Positions 1 to 8,869 of a stretch of DNA of 64,000 nt are shown piece by piece. A model generated the notes under the pieces. That model had not been told where the DNA came from and did not search any database. It saw only the letters and a program-made list of their open reading frames with translations. The DNA is from an uncultured Phycisphaeraceae bacterium. Its GTDB lineage: Bacteria; Planctomycetota; Phycisphaerae; Phycisphaerales; UBA1924. The DNA lies in the NCBI GenBank assembly GCA_937899905.1, contig CALCCF010000041.1:1-64000 (forward strand). The letters are read 5' to 3'. The translations under genes and the position numbers were made by a program. Numbering within the stretch: the first letter of the stretch is position 1; each line of letters opens with the position of its first letter.

Positions 1-2
1 CC

Positions 3-365
3 ATCCCGGTGCACCTGTTGACTGTTGAGGCGTTCGAGGTGTACCTGAGCCAGTAGGCCGAGGGGGGCGAGCTCGCCGTTCACATCTCGAATGAGTACCT
101 GGATCTGGAGCCCGTGGTCGCCACCGCGGCCGAGCGGCTTGGCCTGTTCGCCATGATGCGCGTCGACCAGCGGACACCCCAAGACAGCCTCGAGACCGGC
201 CGGTACGCCAGCACGTGGGTGATGCTCTCTCGCGAGCCCGATGACCTGACCCCCCTCCGCCAGCGTGCGTTGTGGAGAACACCGGTCGCGCGCGAGGGTT
301 TCCGCCTCTGGACAGACGATCGCAGCAACATCCTCTCGGTTTTGGGTGCGCCGCCGCAGCAATAG
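3..365 (+). pseudogene. Spermidine synthase-like protein, C-terminal remnant with in-frame amber stop (5' part outside window)
   Basis: Reading from base 3, the translation starts IPVHLLTVEAFEVYLSQ, meets TAG at 54-56, and continues in the same frame as AEGGELAVHISNEYLDLEPV down to WTDDRSNILSVL and a TAG at 363-365. The segments IPVHLLTxEA, LAVHISNxYLDLxPV and the closing WTDDxSNxLxVL are hallmarks of the C-terminal half of spermidine synthase-like proteins, often fused to a membrane domain in environmental bacteria. The amber codon sits where relatives have a hydrophobic residue such as Leu, so one base change from TTG would explain it. The downstream part has no convincing start of its own. 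Nonsense mutation or sequence error cannot be separated here. Family assignment is from motifs I know; the broken state is read directly. Confidence 0.7.
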
Positions 366-388
366 TGTCGATACCATGGCCGATGGCG

Positions 389-1582
389 ATGCTTGAGTAC
401 CAGACCGCCGGCGAGAGCCATGGACCGGGGATGATCACGATCGTGACCGGCATGCCCGCTGGCGTCCCGATCGATAAGGACCTGATCAACGCCGAGCTTG
501 CCAGGCGCCAAGGTGGATATGGCCGCGGCGGCCGGCAACGCATCGAGACCGATCGCGTCGAATTCCTCAGCGGCGTACGCCTTGGCCACACGTTGGGTTC
601 GCCGATCACCATGCGCGTTGTCAACAAGGACTCGCGTATGGACGACGTCGAGCGCACGCCGCCGGTGTATCGGCCGCGCCCCGGCCACGCTGACCTCTCG
701 GGCTCGTTAAAGTGGCTCACCACAGACTGCCGGGGCACGCTCGAGCGCGCGAGCGCACGCGAGACGGCGGCCCGTGTCGCGGCGGGCGCACTTGCGCGCG
801 GATTCTTGCAGCTCTTCGGCATCGAGGTCTTTGGCTTCGTGCGCCGGGTCGGCTCCGAATCGACCGATGCGATCGTCGGCACTGAGAACTGGCAAGAGCT
901 GAAGACTGCGCGCGATGCCAGCGAGACGTATTGCCCGGATGCCGATGCGACGCAGCGGCAGATCGCCGTCATCCGCCAGGCCAAGATCGACAAGGACACG
1001 GCCGGCGGCTTGTGCGAGGTCCATGTCTTCGGCGTGCCGCCCGGGCTGGGCAGTTGCGTGGATTGGCGGTCCAAGCTTGACGCCCGAATCGCCTTTGCCG
1101 TAATGAGCATCCAGGCGTTCAAGAGCGTCGAGATAGGCATGGGGCGTCGAGTGGCCGAGCTTCCGGGCTCACAGGTCCATGACCCGATCCACTTCGATCG
1201 TGCGCGCGCCGACGAGCCTGGGCTCGGCTTTGTGCGTACGAGCAACAACGCCGGCGGCCTTGAGGGCGGCATGACGAACGGCCAGCCAGTTGTCGTCACG
1301 GGAGCAATGAAGCCCATATCCACGTTGCTTCGCGGGCTGCCCTCGGTCGACCTGAATACAAAGGAAGCCGAGCAGAGCGATTACGAGCGAAGCGATGTCT
1401 GTGCCGTTTCCGCGGCCAGCGTGGTCATGGAGAACATGGTGGCATTCGAGATCGCCAGGGCGTTCCTCGAGAAGACCGGCGGAGACTCTCTGGCCGAAGT
1501 GCAGGCGCACCACGACGCGTACATGCAACTGGTTCGCGTCCTGCCCCTGGATGCGCCCATCACGACGATCGCCAAGGACTGA
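389..1582 (+). CDS. aroC: Chorismate synthase
   Basis: Converts 5-enolpyruvylshikimate 3-phosphate to chorismate, the last step of the shikimate pathway, with reduced FMN as cofactor. The 397-residue product has the usual family length and motifs: TAGESHGPG at residues 6-14, the basic GGYGRGGRQR at 42-51, and ERASARETAARVAAGALA at 119-136. I chose the ATG at 389 because family members begin with MLEYxTAGESHG; the in-frame ATG at 383 would add only two residues. No clear ribosome binding site is visible. The gene is the only plus-strand gene of this block and meets the minus-strand MshEN gene tail to tail with a 6-bp gap. Confidence 0.96.
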   Translation: MLEYQTAGESHGPGMITIVTGMPAGVPIDKDLINAELARRQGGYGRGGRQRIETDRVEFLSGVRLGHTLGSPITMRVVNKDSRMDDVERTPPVYRPRPGHADLSGSLKWLTTDCRGTLERASARETAARVAAGALARGFLQLFGIEVFGFVRRVGSESTDAIVGTENWQELKTARDASETYCPDADATQRQIAVIRQAKIDKDTAGGLCEVHVFGVPPGLGSCVDWRSKLDARIAFAVMSIQAFKSVEIGMGRRVAELPGSQVHDPIHFDRARADEPGLGFVRTSNNAGGLEGGMTNGQPVVVTGAMKPISTLLRGLPSVDLNTKEAEQSDYERSDVCAVSAASVVMENMVAFEIARAFLEKTGGDSLAEVQAHHDAYMQLVRVLPLDAPITTIAKD

Positions 1583-1588
1583 TTGGGA

Positions 1589-2074
1589 TCACGCGGCCTC
1601 GCTCGCATCGAGCTGGCGCATGATCGCTTCCCACGCGGCGGCGTCCACGTCGTAGTGGCGTTGCAAGGCGGATGTGAGCTGCTCGGTCTCGCACAGCGCG
1701 AGCGTGCACTCGGCGCCGAAGGTTGAAGAGGCGAAGCGCAGTGCCCTGGGTAGCTGCTCGCGCGTGGTGCATAAGACCAGCGAGCGGCCGGCGTACCGGA
1801 TCGGGATCATGGCAAATTGTGCCGCCTGGCGACCGCTTAGCACGCAGAGCACGTGCTCGGCGATGTCAAGCGTCGAGGGGTCGACCCACTCGGCGATCTC
1901 GCCATACTGCTCGGCCCAAACCGCTTCGATCTCGTGCTGGGAGACGTCGAACATGCTCTCGGCGAGCTCACCGAACGGGCGGTTGGTGCCGCGTTGGGCG
2001 CGCAGCACCTCTTCGCGCTGCGTGTCGCTGAGTACACCCCGATCGACGAGGATCTGTCCCATGGGCTTGGACAT
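1589..2074 (-). CDS. MshEN-domain (GspE/PilB N-terminal-like) protein
   Basis: The 161-residue product opens MSKPMGQILVDRGVLSDTQ and continues with helices and IPIRYAGRSLVLCTT. This is the layout of the MshEN/GspE N-terminal domain found at the front of type II secretion and type IV pilus ATPases, where some members bind cyclic di-GMP. No ATPase domain follows, so this is a stand-alone domain protein. The start at 2074 is supported by GGAGGG seven bases upstream; an in-frame start at 2143 lacks this. It is the last gene of a minus-strand row after clpS, separated by 155 bp. A regulatory or adaptor role is inference only. Confidence 0.7.
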   Translation of the reverse strand: MSKPMGQILVDRGVLSDTQREEVLRAQRGTNRPFGELAESMFDVSQHEIEAVWAEQYGEIAEWVDPSTLDIAEHVLCVLSGRQAAQFAMIPIRYAGRSLVLCTTREQLPRALRFASSTFGAECTLALCETEQLTSALQRHYDVDAAAWEAIMRQLDASEAA

Positions 2075-2229
2075 ACCGAATCCCTCCACCACGGCGTGGA
2101 CCACGTCCGCGTTGAGGGAGCATCGGCGTCGCGGTGCCAACACACCCGCTCAGCGGGCCGTATTCGGTAGGGCGGCACTCTTTGTGGCGAGGCGATCGGC
2201 CCGACTGGCACAGGCGGACCTCGCTGGGC

Positions 2230-2535
2230 TTATTCGGACGACTCGTCCGCCGGCTCGATCGTGGACACCAGGCCCTTGGAACGCAGGCGATCCCGGTAGA
2301 ACTCCGCACGCTCCTTATGGGTCGTGAGCACCTGAGCAGCCCCGCGCATGTGGGCCTCGAGCATGATCCGGGCGGCCGGCTTGTACGCGAGCGGCGTCAG
2401 GTCGACGAGCGTTTCAAAAACATAGACCATGTCGTGCACATCGTCGTTGTGCAAGAGCACACGGAACGGCGGCAGTGTGTCGCTGGTCGGGTCGACTTGC
2501 GGATCGGTCGCTGGGCGTGTGTCTGTGGTAGCCAT
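2230..2535 (-). CDS. clpS: ATP-dependent Clp protease adaptor ClpS
   Basis: ClpS delivers N-degron substrates to a Clp ATPase-ClpP protease. The 101-residue product carries the family core FRVLLHNDDVHDMVYV (around residues 24-39), with the NDD turn that binds the N-terminal residue of substrates, then AHMRGAAQVLTTHKERAE, matching the conserved helix and the strand that contacts the ATPase. The N-terminal tail is Pro/Thr/Asp-rich and flexible, as usual. It lies 29 bp downstream of mnmE on the same strand. Two clpP genes are about 5 kb away on the opposite strand; no ClpA or ClpC ATPase gene is in the window. Confidence 0.92.
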   Translation of the reverse strand: MATTDTRPATDPQVDPTSDTLPPFRVLLHNDDVHDMVYVFETLVDLTPLAYKPAARIMLEAHMRGAAQVLTTHKERAEFYRDRLRSKGLVSTIEPADESSE

Positions 2536-2564
2536 GTCAGAAGAGAGTGTACCCAGGGCCCGAT

Positions 2565-3902
2565 CTATTTGCCCACACAGAAGCTGGCGAAGATGCGACC
2601 CAGCACCTCGTCGGGATGCACACGGCCGCCGAGCTCTCCCAGGAGGTCGAGCGCAAGGCGCATCTCAGCGGCGATGATCTCGCCGCCGATTGGTGGTCCC
2701 GAGGCCGGATCCGATTCGATCGCCGCGCGTGCGCGCGAGACTGACGCGCTCGCTTGGTCGGCAAGATCTCGGTGGCGCGGTATCAAGCCGGCGCCAACAT
2801 CGCGGTTCGAAGACTCGATCGCCTCGGCCAGTTCGAGCTTCAGCGTTTCTATGTTGAGCCCCGTCTTTGTACTGACCTCGAGGCATCCATCGGCGCGAGA
2901 CTCGGGCGAATCGGCCTTCGTTCGCAGGCGGATCGTGTTGTCGCCGCCCGCGATCGAGCCGAACTGCGCATCCGGGTCGCACTGCAGCACGACGTCGGCC
3001 CGATCGAGCGCGTCGTCGATGACCGCCTGCACGCTGGCACGCTCGGCAGCATCGAGGCTGTCTGGCAAACCGGGCAAGTCGACCAGGTCGAAGCTCACGG
3101 CGCCAATCCGAGGATGCTCCAGCGTGAGTGGCTCGACGATCGCGTCGCGGGTGGCGTGTTCCATCGAGGAGACCACGGCGCGTGTGCGTCCGAGTAGGGT
3201 GTTGAAGAGGCTTGTCTTGCCGGCGTTCGGCTCGCCGGCGAGGACCACCATCGGGCGTGCTGCGGCGTGCTCGCGACCGCGCCTGCCGAGCGACTCGGAT
3301 TCGAGCGATACGAGTAACGAGTCCAGCCGATTGCGCAGATCGCCGGCGCTGATCGGCACGACGTGCTCCTCCTCGGCGAAGTCCGCAGCGGCCTCAACGA
3401 GCGCGAGCGCCGAGGCAAGCTCGTCGACCATGCTCGCGTAGCGTCTGCCCGACTCGCCATGAAGCAGGCCGTGTGAGGCGCGTAGCTGCTGTTCGTTGGC
3501 GGCCGCGATCGTCGCGGCGACACCCTCGGCCTGTTCGAGGGTGAGCCGACCGTTGAGGTACGCTCGGGCGGTGAACTCTCCGGCCTCGGCGTGGCGCACG
3601 CCCGGGAACGCCAGCATCGCGCGCACGATCGCATCGACGACCGTGGGCGATCCTGGCGGGAGCAACTCGATGGTGTCCTCACCCGTGTACGTGTTGGCGC
3701 CCGGCATGCTGACAGCAAGTGTTGGAATCACGCCGATCGGCAGTCCCAGGCGGATGGGGTAGACGCCGCGGGTGCGTTCTATAGAGCCTTCGGAGAGCGC
3801 GTCTATGGCTTCGTACGCCGCGGTCCCGCTCAGACGCACGACGGCGCGCGGGCCGGGGGCCATGGGCGTGGCCGGCGCGACGATGGTCGACGTGGTGTCC
3901 AT
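2565..3902 (-). CDS. mnmE: tRNA uridine-5-carboxymethylaminomethyl modification GTPase MnmE
   Basis: With MnmG, MnmE modifies the wobble uridine of several tRNAs using a formyl-THF-derived carbon. The 445-residue product shows the N-terminal folate-binding domain with GEFTARAYLNGRLTLEQAE (108-126), a G domain with Walker A GEPNAGKT (223-230) and DLPGLPD in the G3 position where DTAGxRD is usual, and the C-terminal FCVGK (441-445) whose Cys-x-Gly-Lys is diagnostic. A TKAD element stands where NKxD is expected. Length fits the family. It starts 9 bp after the yidC stop, the classical yidC-mnmE order; mnmG is not in the window. The variant G3 loop is a real difference, but I would not infer loss of function. 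Confidence 0.95.
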   Translation of the reverse strand: MDTTSTIVAPATPMAPGPRAVVRLSGTAAYEAIDALSEGSIERTRGVYPIRLGLPIGVIPTLAVSMPGANTYTGEDTIELLPPGSPTVVDAIVRAMLAFPGVRHAEAGEFTARAYLNGRLTLEQAEGVAATIAAANEQQLRASHGLLHGESGRRYASMVDELASALALVEAAADFAEEEHVVPISAGDLRNRLDSLLVSLESESLGRRGREHAAARPMVVLAGEPNAGKTSLFNTLLGRTRAVVSSMEHATRDAIVEPLTLEHPRIGAVSFDLVDLPGLPDSLDAAERASVQAVIDDALDRADVVLQCDPDAQFGSIAGGDNTIRLRTKADSPESRADGCLEVSTKTGLNIETLKLELAEAIESSNRDVGAGLIPRHRDLADQASASVSRARAAIESDPASGPPIGGEIIAAEMRLALDLLGELGGRVHPDEVLGRIFASFCVGK

Positions 3903-3911
3903 GGGCCGAGA

Positions 3912-6260
3912 CTAGGGACGGCGGCCCCTGCGCCGATTCTCGGTCTTCTTCCGGCGTGCGCCCAGAGCGCCACTCGTCGGGCCCTTGACCGGTCCTTGGC
4001 CGCGCGCGGCCTGCATCATCTGCTGGCGTTGCTCGGCCCGTTCCATCATGCGCTGCATGAAGGTCTTCTTGCCCGGATCGCGCTGCTTGGGGGTGAGCAG
4101 GTCGTTCTTGTCGATGTGCGCCCTGATATAGCGCATCTCGACGATGCCGAGCACCGAATTGGCGATGAAGTACACCGCCAGGCCGCTCGGCGCGTTGTAC
4201 ATGAAGATCGGGAACATAACCACCAGCATGACCTTCATGATCTTCTGCTGGGTCTGCTGCTCGGGCGTCATGGTGGCGCTGGGCGGCGGCATCATGTACT
4301 TCTGCTGGATGAAGAACACCACGCCCAGAACGAGCGGCAGGATGTTGAACGAGGTGATCGTGCCCATGAGCGGAAGCTGGAATTGCAGCGCCGCGGGTAG
4401 AGAGATCGCGCTATCCGGCTTTGCGAGGTCGGCCAGGAAGGGCCAGCCTCCGATTTGCTGGAACACGCCGAAGAAGGCGGGCTGGTGTCGCAGCTCGATG
4501 GCAAAGTAGAGCGAGGCGTACAGGGCGATCCAGATCGGCGTCTGCAGGAACATGGGCAGGCAGCCCAGCATGCCGGCGGGGTTGATGCCTTCTTCGCGCC
4601 AGAGCTTGGCCATCTCGGCCTGCATGCGCTTCGGGTCGCCCTTGTACTTCTCTTGGATGACCTTCTGCTTGGGCGCCATCTGCTGCATCTGGTGGCTGAA
4701 GCGCTGGACGCGGATCTGGCTCCACTTGGTCACCGGGTGCAGGATCGTTCGGACGATGAGCACGAGGATGATGATCGCCAGTGCCCAGTCGAACGCGACG
4801 TAGTCGTGGATGATGTGCAGCAGCCAGACCAGGATGTGCGCGAGCCAAGGGAACGTGCAGACGGCGCACGGGCCGCCGAAGTTGTACTGCACGAGCTGAC
4901 GCAGCATGACCGCGGCGGCCGAGGGGTTGGCCGTGATAAGCCCGCGATCGAGTGGGCCGCTATAGATGCCGAGCGTGTGGGATGTTGAGCCGCTGGCTGG
5001 CAGGTCGTACCGCGGGCTTGTGAGTTGCAGGCCCAGGATGTAGTTCGGGCTCTCGGTGCGTGCCGATGGGTCGAGCAGAACGCGAGAGACGCGCTCGACG
5101 TTGGAGAGCAGAGGGGCCACGCCCGGCGTTGGGTCGCCGTCGGCGACGGCGTGCACGGCGGTCCCGAAGTAACGGTTGGTCAGCCCTGTCCACGCGAGCT
5201 GGAGGCCCTGTTCATTGACCTTGGCATCGGGCCACAGTTCCATGCTCGTGGAGTAGAGCCCCGTGCTCGGATCGCGCTTGCCGGCAACCTGGGTGCTCGT
5301 CTTCATGCGGTCACCGCCGACCACGAAGTGGGGTGATCCGGGTTCGACATGGCCGAAGCGCACGCGCCGCTTGTCTCCGCCATAGCCCTGGCTCTCTTGG
5401 TAGAGCTGGGCGGGCCCGAACGTGATCCACCGGATGCTCATTGCTTCGCCGGTCAGGTTCTGTGCGCTGTGCACAAGCTTGAAGTCGTGGCTTGAGCCAT
5501 CCGCCTGGTAGTGACGCTCGAGGCGGACAACGGGCGTGCCGTCGGCGGTGGCGATGGTGGCCTGGAATCGACCCGGCTCGACCTGCGCCCACGCGGGTTG
5601 CGCGACGCCCTCGTCGTCCGTTGCCGTGTACACGCCGACGGTTTGGCCGTTGATCTTGACGGTGACGGCCGCGAACGGCACGATGCTGATCGAGCCGCCG
5701 CTCACGGTCGGGAGGGTCCAGCGTTGCTGGGCGGGGACGGGCTCGGCCGAGCCCAAGCGTTGGTTGTAGCCCGCCAGCGCGATGCGCTCGATGCCTGCGC
5801 CGCGCTGGGAGAAGGTGATCTCCAGCGCGTCGGTCGCGGGATCGACGCCGCCGATGCGGGAGTATGGCTGGCTGGCTGAGTCGCCGGTGACTGGCAGGAC
5901 ACGAAGCTGCTGGCCGATGGCAGCGCTCTCCGTCGGCCGTGTGCCGGCTGGGGCGGGATCGGCCGGAGGGTCTTGCTGCGTCGGCTCGGATGCGACATCG
6001 CCCGGAACGGTCTCCGGATCGCCGGAATCCTGCGTTTCGGGCTCAGTCGCTGGAGCCTCGACCGGGCCTTGCTGTTGCTGTTCGGGCTGGTCCTGCGATT
6101 GGGCCTGTTGCTCGGCCGGCTGCGCGGACTCACCCGTTGCGGGAGCCTGGGGCGAGGAGCCGCCGCTTTGCAGAAGGGGCATCGCGATCAGAAGGCCGAG
6201 GCCGACGAGGATCGCCAGGGGCAGGATGATGCGGAGGATGCTCTTTTGTGGTGCAGCCAT
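3912..6260 (-). CDS. yidC: Membrane protein insertase YidC/Oxa1
   Basis: Inserts and folds inner-membrane proteins, alone or with the Sec translocon. The 782-residue product has an N-terminal membrane anchor (about residues 10-31), a Pro/Gln/Glu-rich linker to about residue 110, a large periplasmic domain, and the C-terminal Oxa1 core. In that core PVTKWSQIRVQRFSHQMQQM, GINPAGMLGCLPMFLQTPIW and PSGLAVYFIANSVLG are recognisable. The C-terminus is strongly basic (RRKKTENRRRGRRP), as expected for ribosome contact. It is longer than the roughly 550 residues of E. coli YidC, mainly from the linker and periplasmic part. mnmE follows after 9 bp and a phosphoesterase gene precedes it by 41 bp. Confidence 0.95.
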   Translation of the reverse strand: MAAPQKSILRIILPLAILVGLGLLIAMPLLQSGGSSPQAPATGESAQPAEQQAQSQDQPEQQQQGPVEAPATEPETQDSGDPETVPGDVASEPTQQDPPADPAPAGTRPTESAAIGQQLRVLPVTGDSASQPYSRIGGVDPATDALEITFSQRGAGIERIALAGYNQRLGSAEPVPAQQRWTLPTVSGGSISIVPFAAVTVKINGQTVGVYTATDDEGVAQPAWAQVEPGRFQATIATADGTPVVRLERHYQADGSSHDFKLVHSAQNLTGEAMSIRWITFGPAQLYQESQGYGGDKRRVRFGHVEPGSPHFVVGGDRMKTSTQVAGKRDPSTGLYSTSMELWPDAKVNEQGLQLAWTGLTNRYFGTAVHAVADGDPTPGVAPLLSNVERVSRVLLDPSARTESPNYILGLQLTSPRYDLPASGSTSHTLGIYSGPLDRGLITANPSAAAVMLRQLVQYNFGGPCAVCTFPWLAHILVWLLHIIHDYVAFDWALAIIILVLIVRTILHPVTKWSQIRVQRFSHQMQQMAPKQKVIQEKYKGDPKRMQAEMAKLWREEGINPAGMLGCLPMFLQTPIWIALYASLYFAIELRHQPAFFGVFQQIGGWPFLADLAKPDSAISLPAALQFQLPLMGTITSFNILPLVLGVVFFIQQKYMMPPPSATMTPEQQTQQKIMKVMLVVMFPIFMYNAPSGLAVYFIANSVLGIVEMRYIRAHIDKNDLLTPKQRDPGKKTFMQRMMERAEQRQQMMQAARGQGPVKGPTSGALGARRKKTENRRRGRRP

Positions 6261-6301
6261 GGGTGTGTCGGGATGGTACTCGCTCGATGCCGACGGGCGG
6301 C

Positions 6302-7078
6302 TTACTGGCCGCTAAAGAGGCGATCGCCGAGATAGTCGTCGAGTTCGGCGATCGCCTTAATCTTGTTGGCGGTGTCCTGTATGTCGTACTCGACGCGGTA
6401 GAACTCGACGCGGTCCTCATGGAGCACGGCGTAGCACGCTCGCGGGTCGCCGTCGCGCGGCTGGCCGACGGAGCCGACGTTGATGACGACCTTCTCGTCC
6501 TCACGCAGCTTAAACCCGCCGTCACCGATCTCATCGGTGGGGTAGAAGTCGGGCTCGTCGGTAAAGACGCCCGGCACGTGGGTGTGGCCCACGACGCACG
6601 CGCCCTCGAACCGCTCGAAGATCGCCTCGAGCTTCTCCGGGGCGTCGCGGACGTCCTTGTCAAAGATGTACTCGTTGATCGGGCGCCTCGGCGAGCCGTG
6701 GACGGCCAGCAGCGGGAACTTGAGCGGAGAGTCGGCGTCCGCGACTCGAACACGCAGCCGGCCGAGGAAGCTGTAGCGCTCGGTGCGTTTGGCCTCGTCG
6801 GGCTCCGCGTCGAACTGCTCTCGTGTCCAGTACGCGGCCGAGGCGGCCATCGGGTTGAAGTTCGTGGGCTCGTAGAGGACGGCGAAGTCGTGGTTGCCCA
6901 TCAGCGACCACGCGCACTTCTCGCGGATCAGATCGACGCACGCGAGCGGCTCGGGCCCGTAGCCGACGATATCGCCCAGGCACACGACGCGATCGACGCC
7001 GCGGCTCTCGATGTCGGCGAGCACGGCGCGCAACGCCGTCGCGTTCCCGTGCATGTCGCTGATGACTGCGGTCGGCAA
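6302..7078 (-). CDS. Calcineurin-like metallophosphoesterase
   Basis: The 258-residue product carries the full two-metal phosphoesterase signature in order: ISDMHGN near the N-terminus, GDIVGYGPEP, GNHD, HGSPR and GHTHVP. It belongs to the YfcE/YmdB-like superfamily of small cytoplasmic phosphodiesterases or phosphatases; the natural substrate cannot be told from sequence. The start is a TTG at 7078, supported by GGAGGGG eight bases upstream, and the protein then reads PTAVISDMHGN, typical for the family. It heads the minus-strand row leading into yidC. Confidence 0.85.
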   Translation of the reverse strand: MPTAVISDMHGNATALRAVLADIESRGVDRVVCLGDIVGYGPEPLACVDLIREKCAWSLMGNHDFAVLYEPTNFNPMAASAAYWTREQFDAEPDEAKRTERYSFLGRLRVRVADADSPLKFPLLAVHGSPRRPINEYIFDKDVRDAPEKLEAIFERFEGACVVGHTHVPGVFTDEPDFYPTDEIGDGGFKLREDEKVVINVGSVGQPRDGDPRACYAVLHEDRVEFYRVEYDIQDTANKIKAIAELDDYLGDRLFSGQ

Positions 7079-7504
7079 AGAACAACCCCTCCACGGGCGG
7101 CGCCCGCTGGTTTAGGCCATCGCGATCCACGCCTGGAGCGCGATGGTCGGGAGTGTACGGAAGCGATCTGCCCAAGGCCATCCCCGCACGCAACGAGGCC
7201 CGATTGGATGGCGAGGCGTCGCCTGCCAGAACGGCGGGTGATTGGGCGTAGCGTGCTCGGCCTTCCAGCCGATATGGGCTCGGAGACGGTGCGATGACGC
7301 CTCGCTTGGGCCCCGCGTGGGCATGGAGCGAGCCAAAAGCGGCCCAGTATGGCCCGCTGGTTGCAGCCAGACCCCTCATGGGCCGATAGGTAGCCCGTGA
7401 GACCGCCCCGCGGCCGTCCGCTTGGCTCCGGCCGACGCCGGTCGCGATTCCCAGAACTCCCGGTCGGCCCGATGGCCGGCTGCTAGAGAGGAGAAGGACA
7501 GCCC
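7079..7504. other. Divergent intergenic region before clpP
   Basis: These 426 bp separate the minus-strand phosphoesterase from the plus-strand clpP and must hold promoters for both. I see no convincing gene, RNA motif or palindromic operator. The only clear signal is the clpP ribosome binding site, AGAGAGGAGAAGGA, ending seven bases before the ATG at 7505. Short frames open on both strands but show no family resemblance. Confidence 0.5.
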
Positions 7505-8086
7505 ATGCCCGCATCGGCCGTTTCCTACCAACGCACGCGTGAGATGACCATCGACGAGCTGTTGCTCGAGAATCGGGTGGTGTTCCTGATCGGGGAGATC
7601 AACTTCGCTTCGGCGGCCCGAGTGATGATGCAGATGCTGTACCTCGAGGACCAGAAGCGCGGCCAGCAGATCAACTTCTACATCAACAGCCCCGGCGGCG
7701 CAGTCGACGACACGCTGGCGATATACGACACCATGCAGTTCCTCTCGAGCCCCGTGGCGACGTACTGCATCGGCCGGGCGTACTCGGGCGGCGCGGTGCT
7801 GCTGACGGCTGGCGAGAAGGGCAAGCGATACATCCTGCCGCACGCCAAGGTCATGATCCACCAGCCTTACGGCGGTATTACAGGTCAGGCTGAGGACATC
7901 CGCCTGCAGGCCGAGCAGATCATCAAGAGCAAGCAGTCGCTCAATGAGATCCTCGCGAGCCATACTGGCCAGAACGTCGACCAGATCCGCGCCGACAGCG
8001 AACGAGACAAGTACTTCAGCGCCGAGGAGGCCAAGGCCTACGGCATTGTGGACGAGGTGCTCCAGCACACGAAGAACGCCGGCTGA
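7505..8086 (+). CDS. clpP: ATP-dependent Clp protease proteolytic subunit (paralog 1)
   Basis: A 193-residue serine peptidase of the ClpP family, which forms the barrel-shaped chamber that degrades proteins fed by a Clp ATPase. The triad is present: Ser94 in GRAYSGGAV, His119 in MIHQP and Asp168 in ERDKYFS. INSPGGAVDDTLAIYD (60-75) is the conserved strand-helix. The nucleophile elbow is unusual: most ClpPs read GQAASMGA, here it is GRAYSGGA with Gly after the serine. The start is fixed by a strong purine-rich ribosome binding site. A second clpP follows after 71 bp, so the pair may form a mixed ring as in other bacteria with two paralogs. Confidence 0.93.
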   Translation: MPASAVSYQRTREMTIDELLLENRVVFLIGEINFASAARVMMQMLYLEDQKRGQQINFYINSPGGAVDDTLAIYDTMQFLSSPVATYCIGRAYSGGAVLLTAGEKGKRYILPHAKVMIHQPYGGITGQAEDIRLQAEQIIKSKQSLNEILASHTGQNVDQIRADSERDKYFSAEEAKAYGIVDEVLQHTKNAG

Positions 8087-8157
8087 GCCGGTTGTTCCCA
8101 GGACCCTCTTTCCACACCTAGGCCAGAGTCACGACCCCAAGCCGGAGAGAATCGCCC

Positions 8158-8793
8158 ATGAGCGTTGAATCGAACTACCTGGTGCCCATCGTCATCGAGA
8201 AGACCGGCCGCGGCGAGCGGTCGTACGACATCTACTCGCGTCTGCTCAAGGACAGGATCATCTTCTTGAGTGGGCCGGTGATGGACGACATGGCCAACCT
8301 GATCGTGGCCCAGCTGCTGTTCCTCGCCAACGAGGATCCCGAGAGCGATGTGCACTTGTACGTCAACTCGCCCGGCGGTAGCGTGACCAGCGGTCTTGGC
8401 ATCATCGACACGATGAACTTCATCCAGCCCAGCGTCTGCACGTACATCATCGGGCAGGCGTCGAGCATGGGCTCGGTCATCGCCGCGAGCGGCACCAAGG
8501 GCAAGCGATACTCCCTGCGCAACAGCCGCAACCTGATGCACCAGCCGCTCATCGGCGGCGTGATGGAAGGCCAGGCCACCGATCTGGAGATCGAGGCCAA
8601 GGAGATCATCCGCCTACGCGAGCGGCTGTACCAGATCTACTCGGATGCGACCGGGCAGAGCACCGACAAGATCGAGGCCGATTGCGATCGCAACCTCTGG
8701 CTGGACGACCAAGAGATGCTCAAGTACGGGCTGATCGACCAGGTGCTTGAGAACATGCCTCGAGTTGTCGGTCACGAGAGCGACGACGCGTAA
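8158..8793 (+). CDS. clpP: ATP-dependent Clp protease proteolytic subunit (paralog 2)
   Basis: Second ClpP paralog, 211 residues. The catalytic residues are Ser103 in the canonical GQASSMGS elbow, His128 in LMHQP and Asp177 in [22 protein letters not shown] (70-86) matches the family core. It is closer to standard ClpP than the gene 71 bp upstream. Both are read in the same direction and end at a terminator at 8827-8850, so they are probably co-transcribed. Whether the two subunits form one heteromeric ring is inference. Confidence 0.95.
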   Translation: MSVESNYLVPIVIEKTGRGERSYDIYSRLLKDRIIFLSGPVMDDMANLIVAQLLFLANEDPESDVHLYVNSPGGSVTSGLGIIDTMNFIQPSVCTYIIGQASSMGSVIAASGTKGKRYSLRNSRNLMHQPLIGGVMEGQATDLEIEAKEIIRLRERLYQIYSDATGQSTDKIEADCDRNLWLDDQEMLKYGLIDQVLENMPRVVGHESDDA

Positions 8794-8826
8794 GCGGAGA
8801 CCTACTCCACCTGAGTTTTACAGCAG

Positions 8827-8850
8827 GCCGGGCGATCCGCCCGGCTCTTT
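8827..8850 (+). terminator. Rho-independent terminator after the clpP pair
   Basis: A perfect 8-bp stem GCCGGGCG/CGCCCGGC closes a 3-base loop (ATC) and is followed by TCTTT. It lies 34 bp after the second clpP stop and before the convergent dnaA 3' end. Confidence 0.75.
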
Positions 8851-8869
8851 CGTGCGCTTATGCAGAGGA

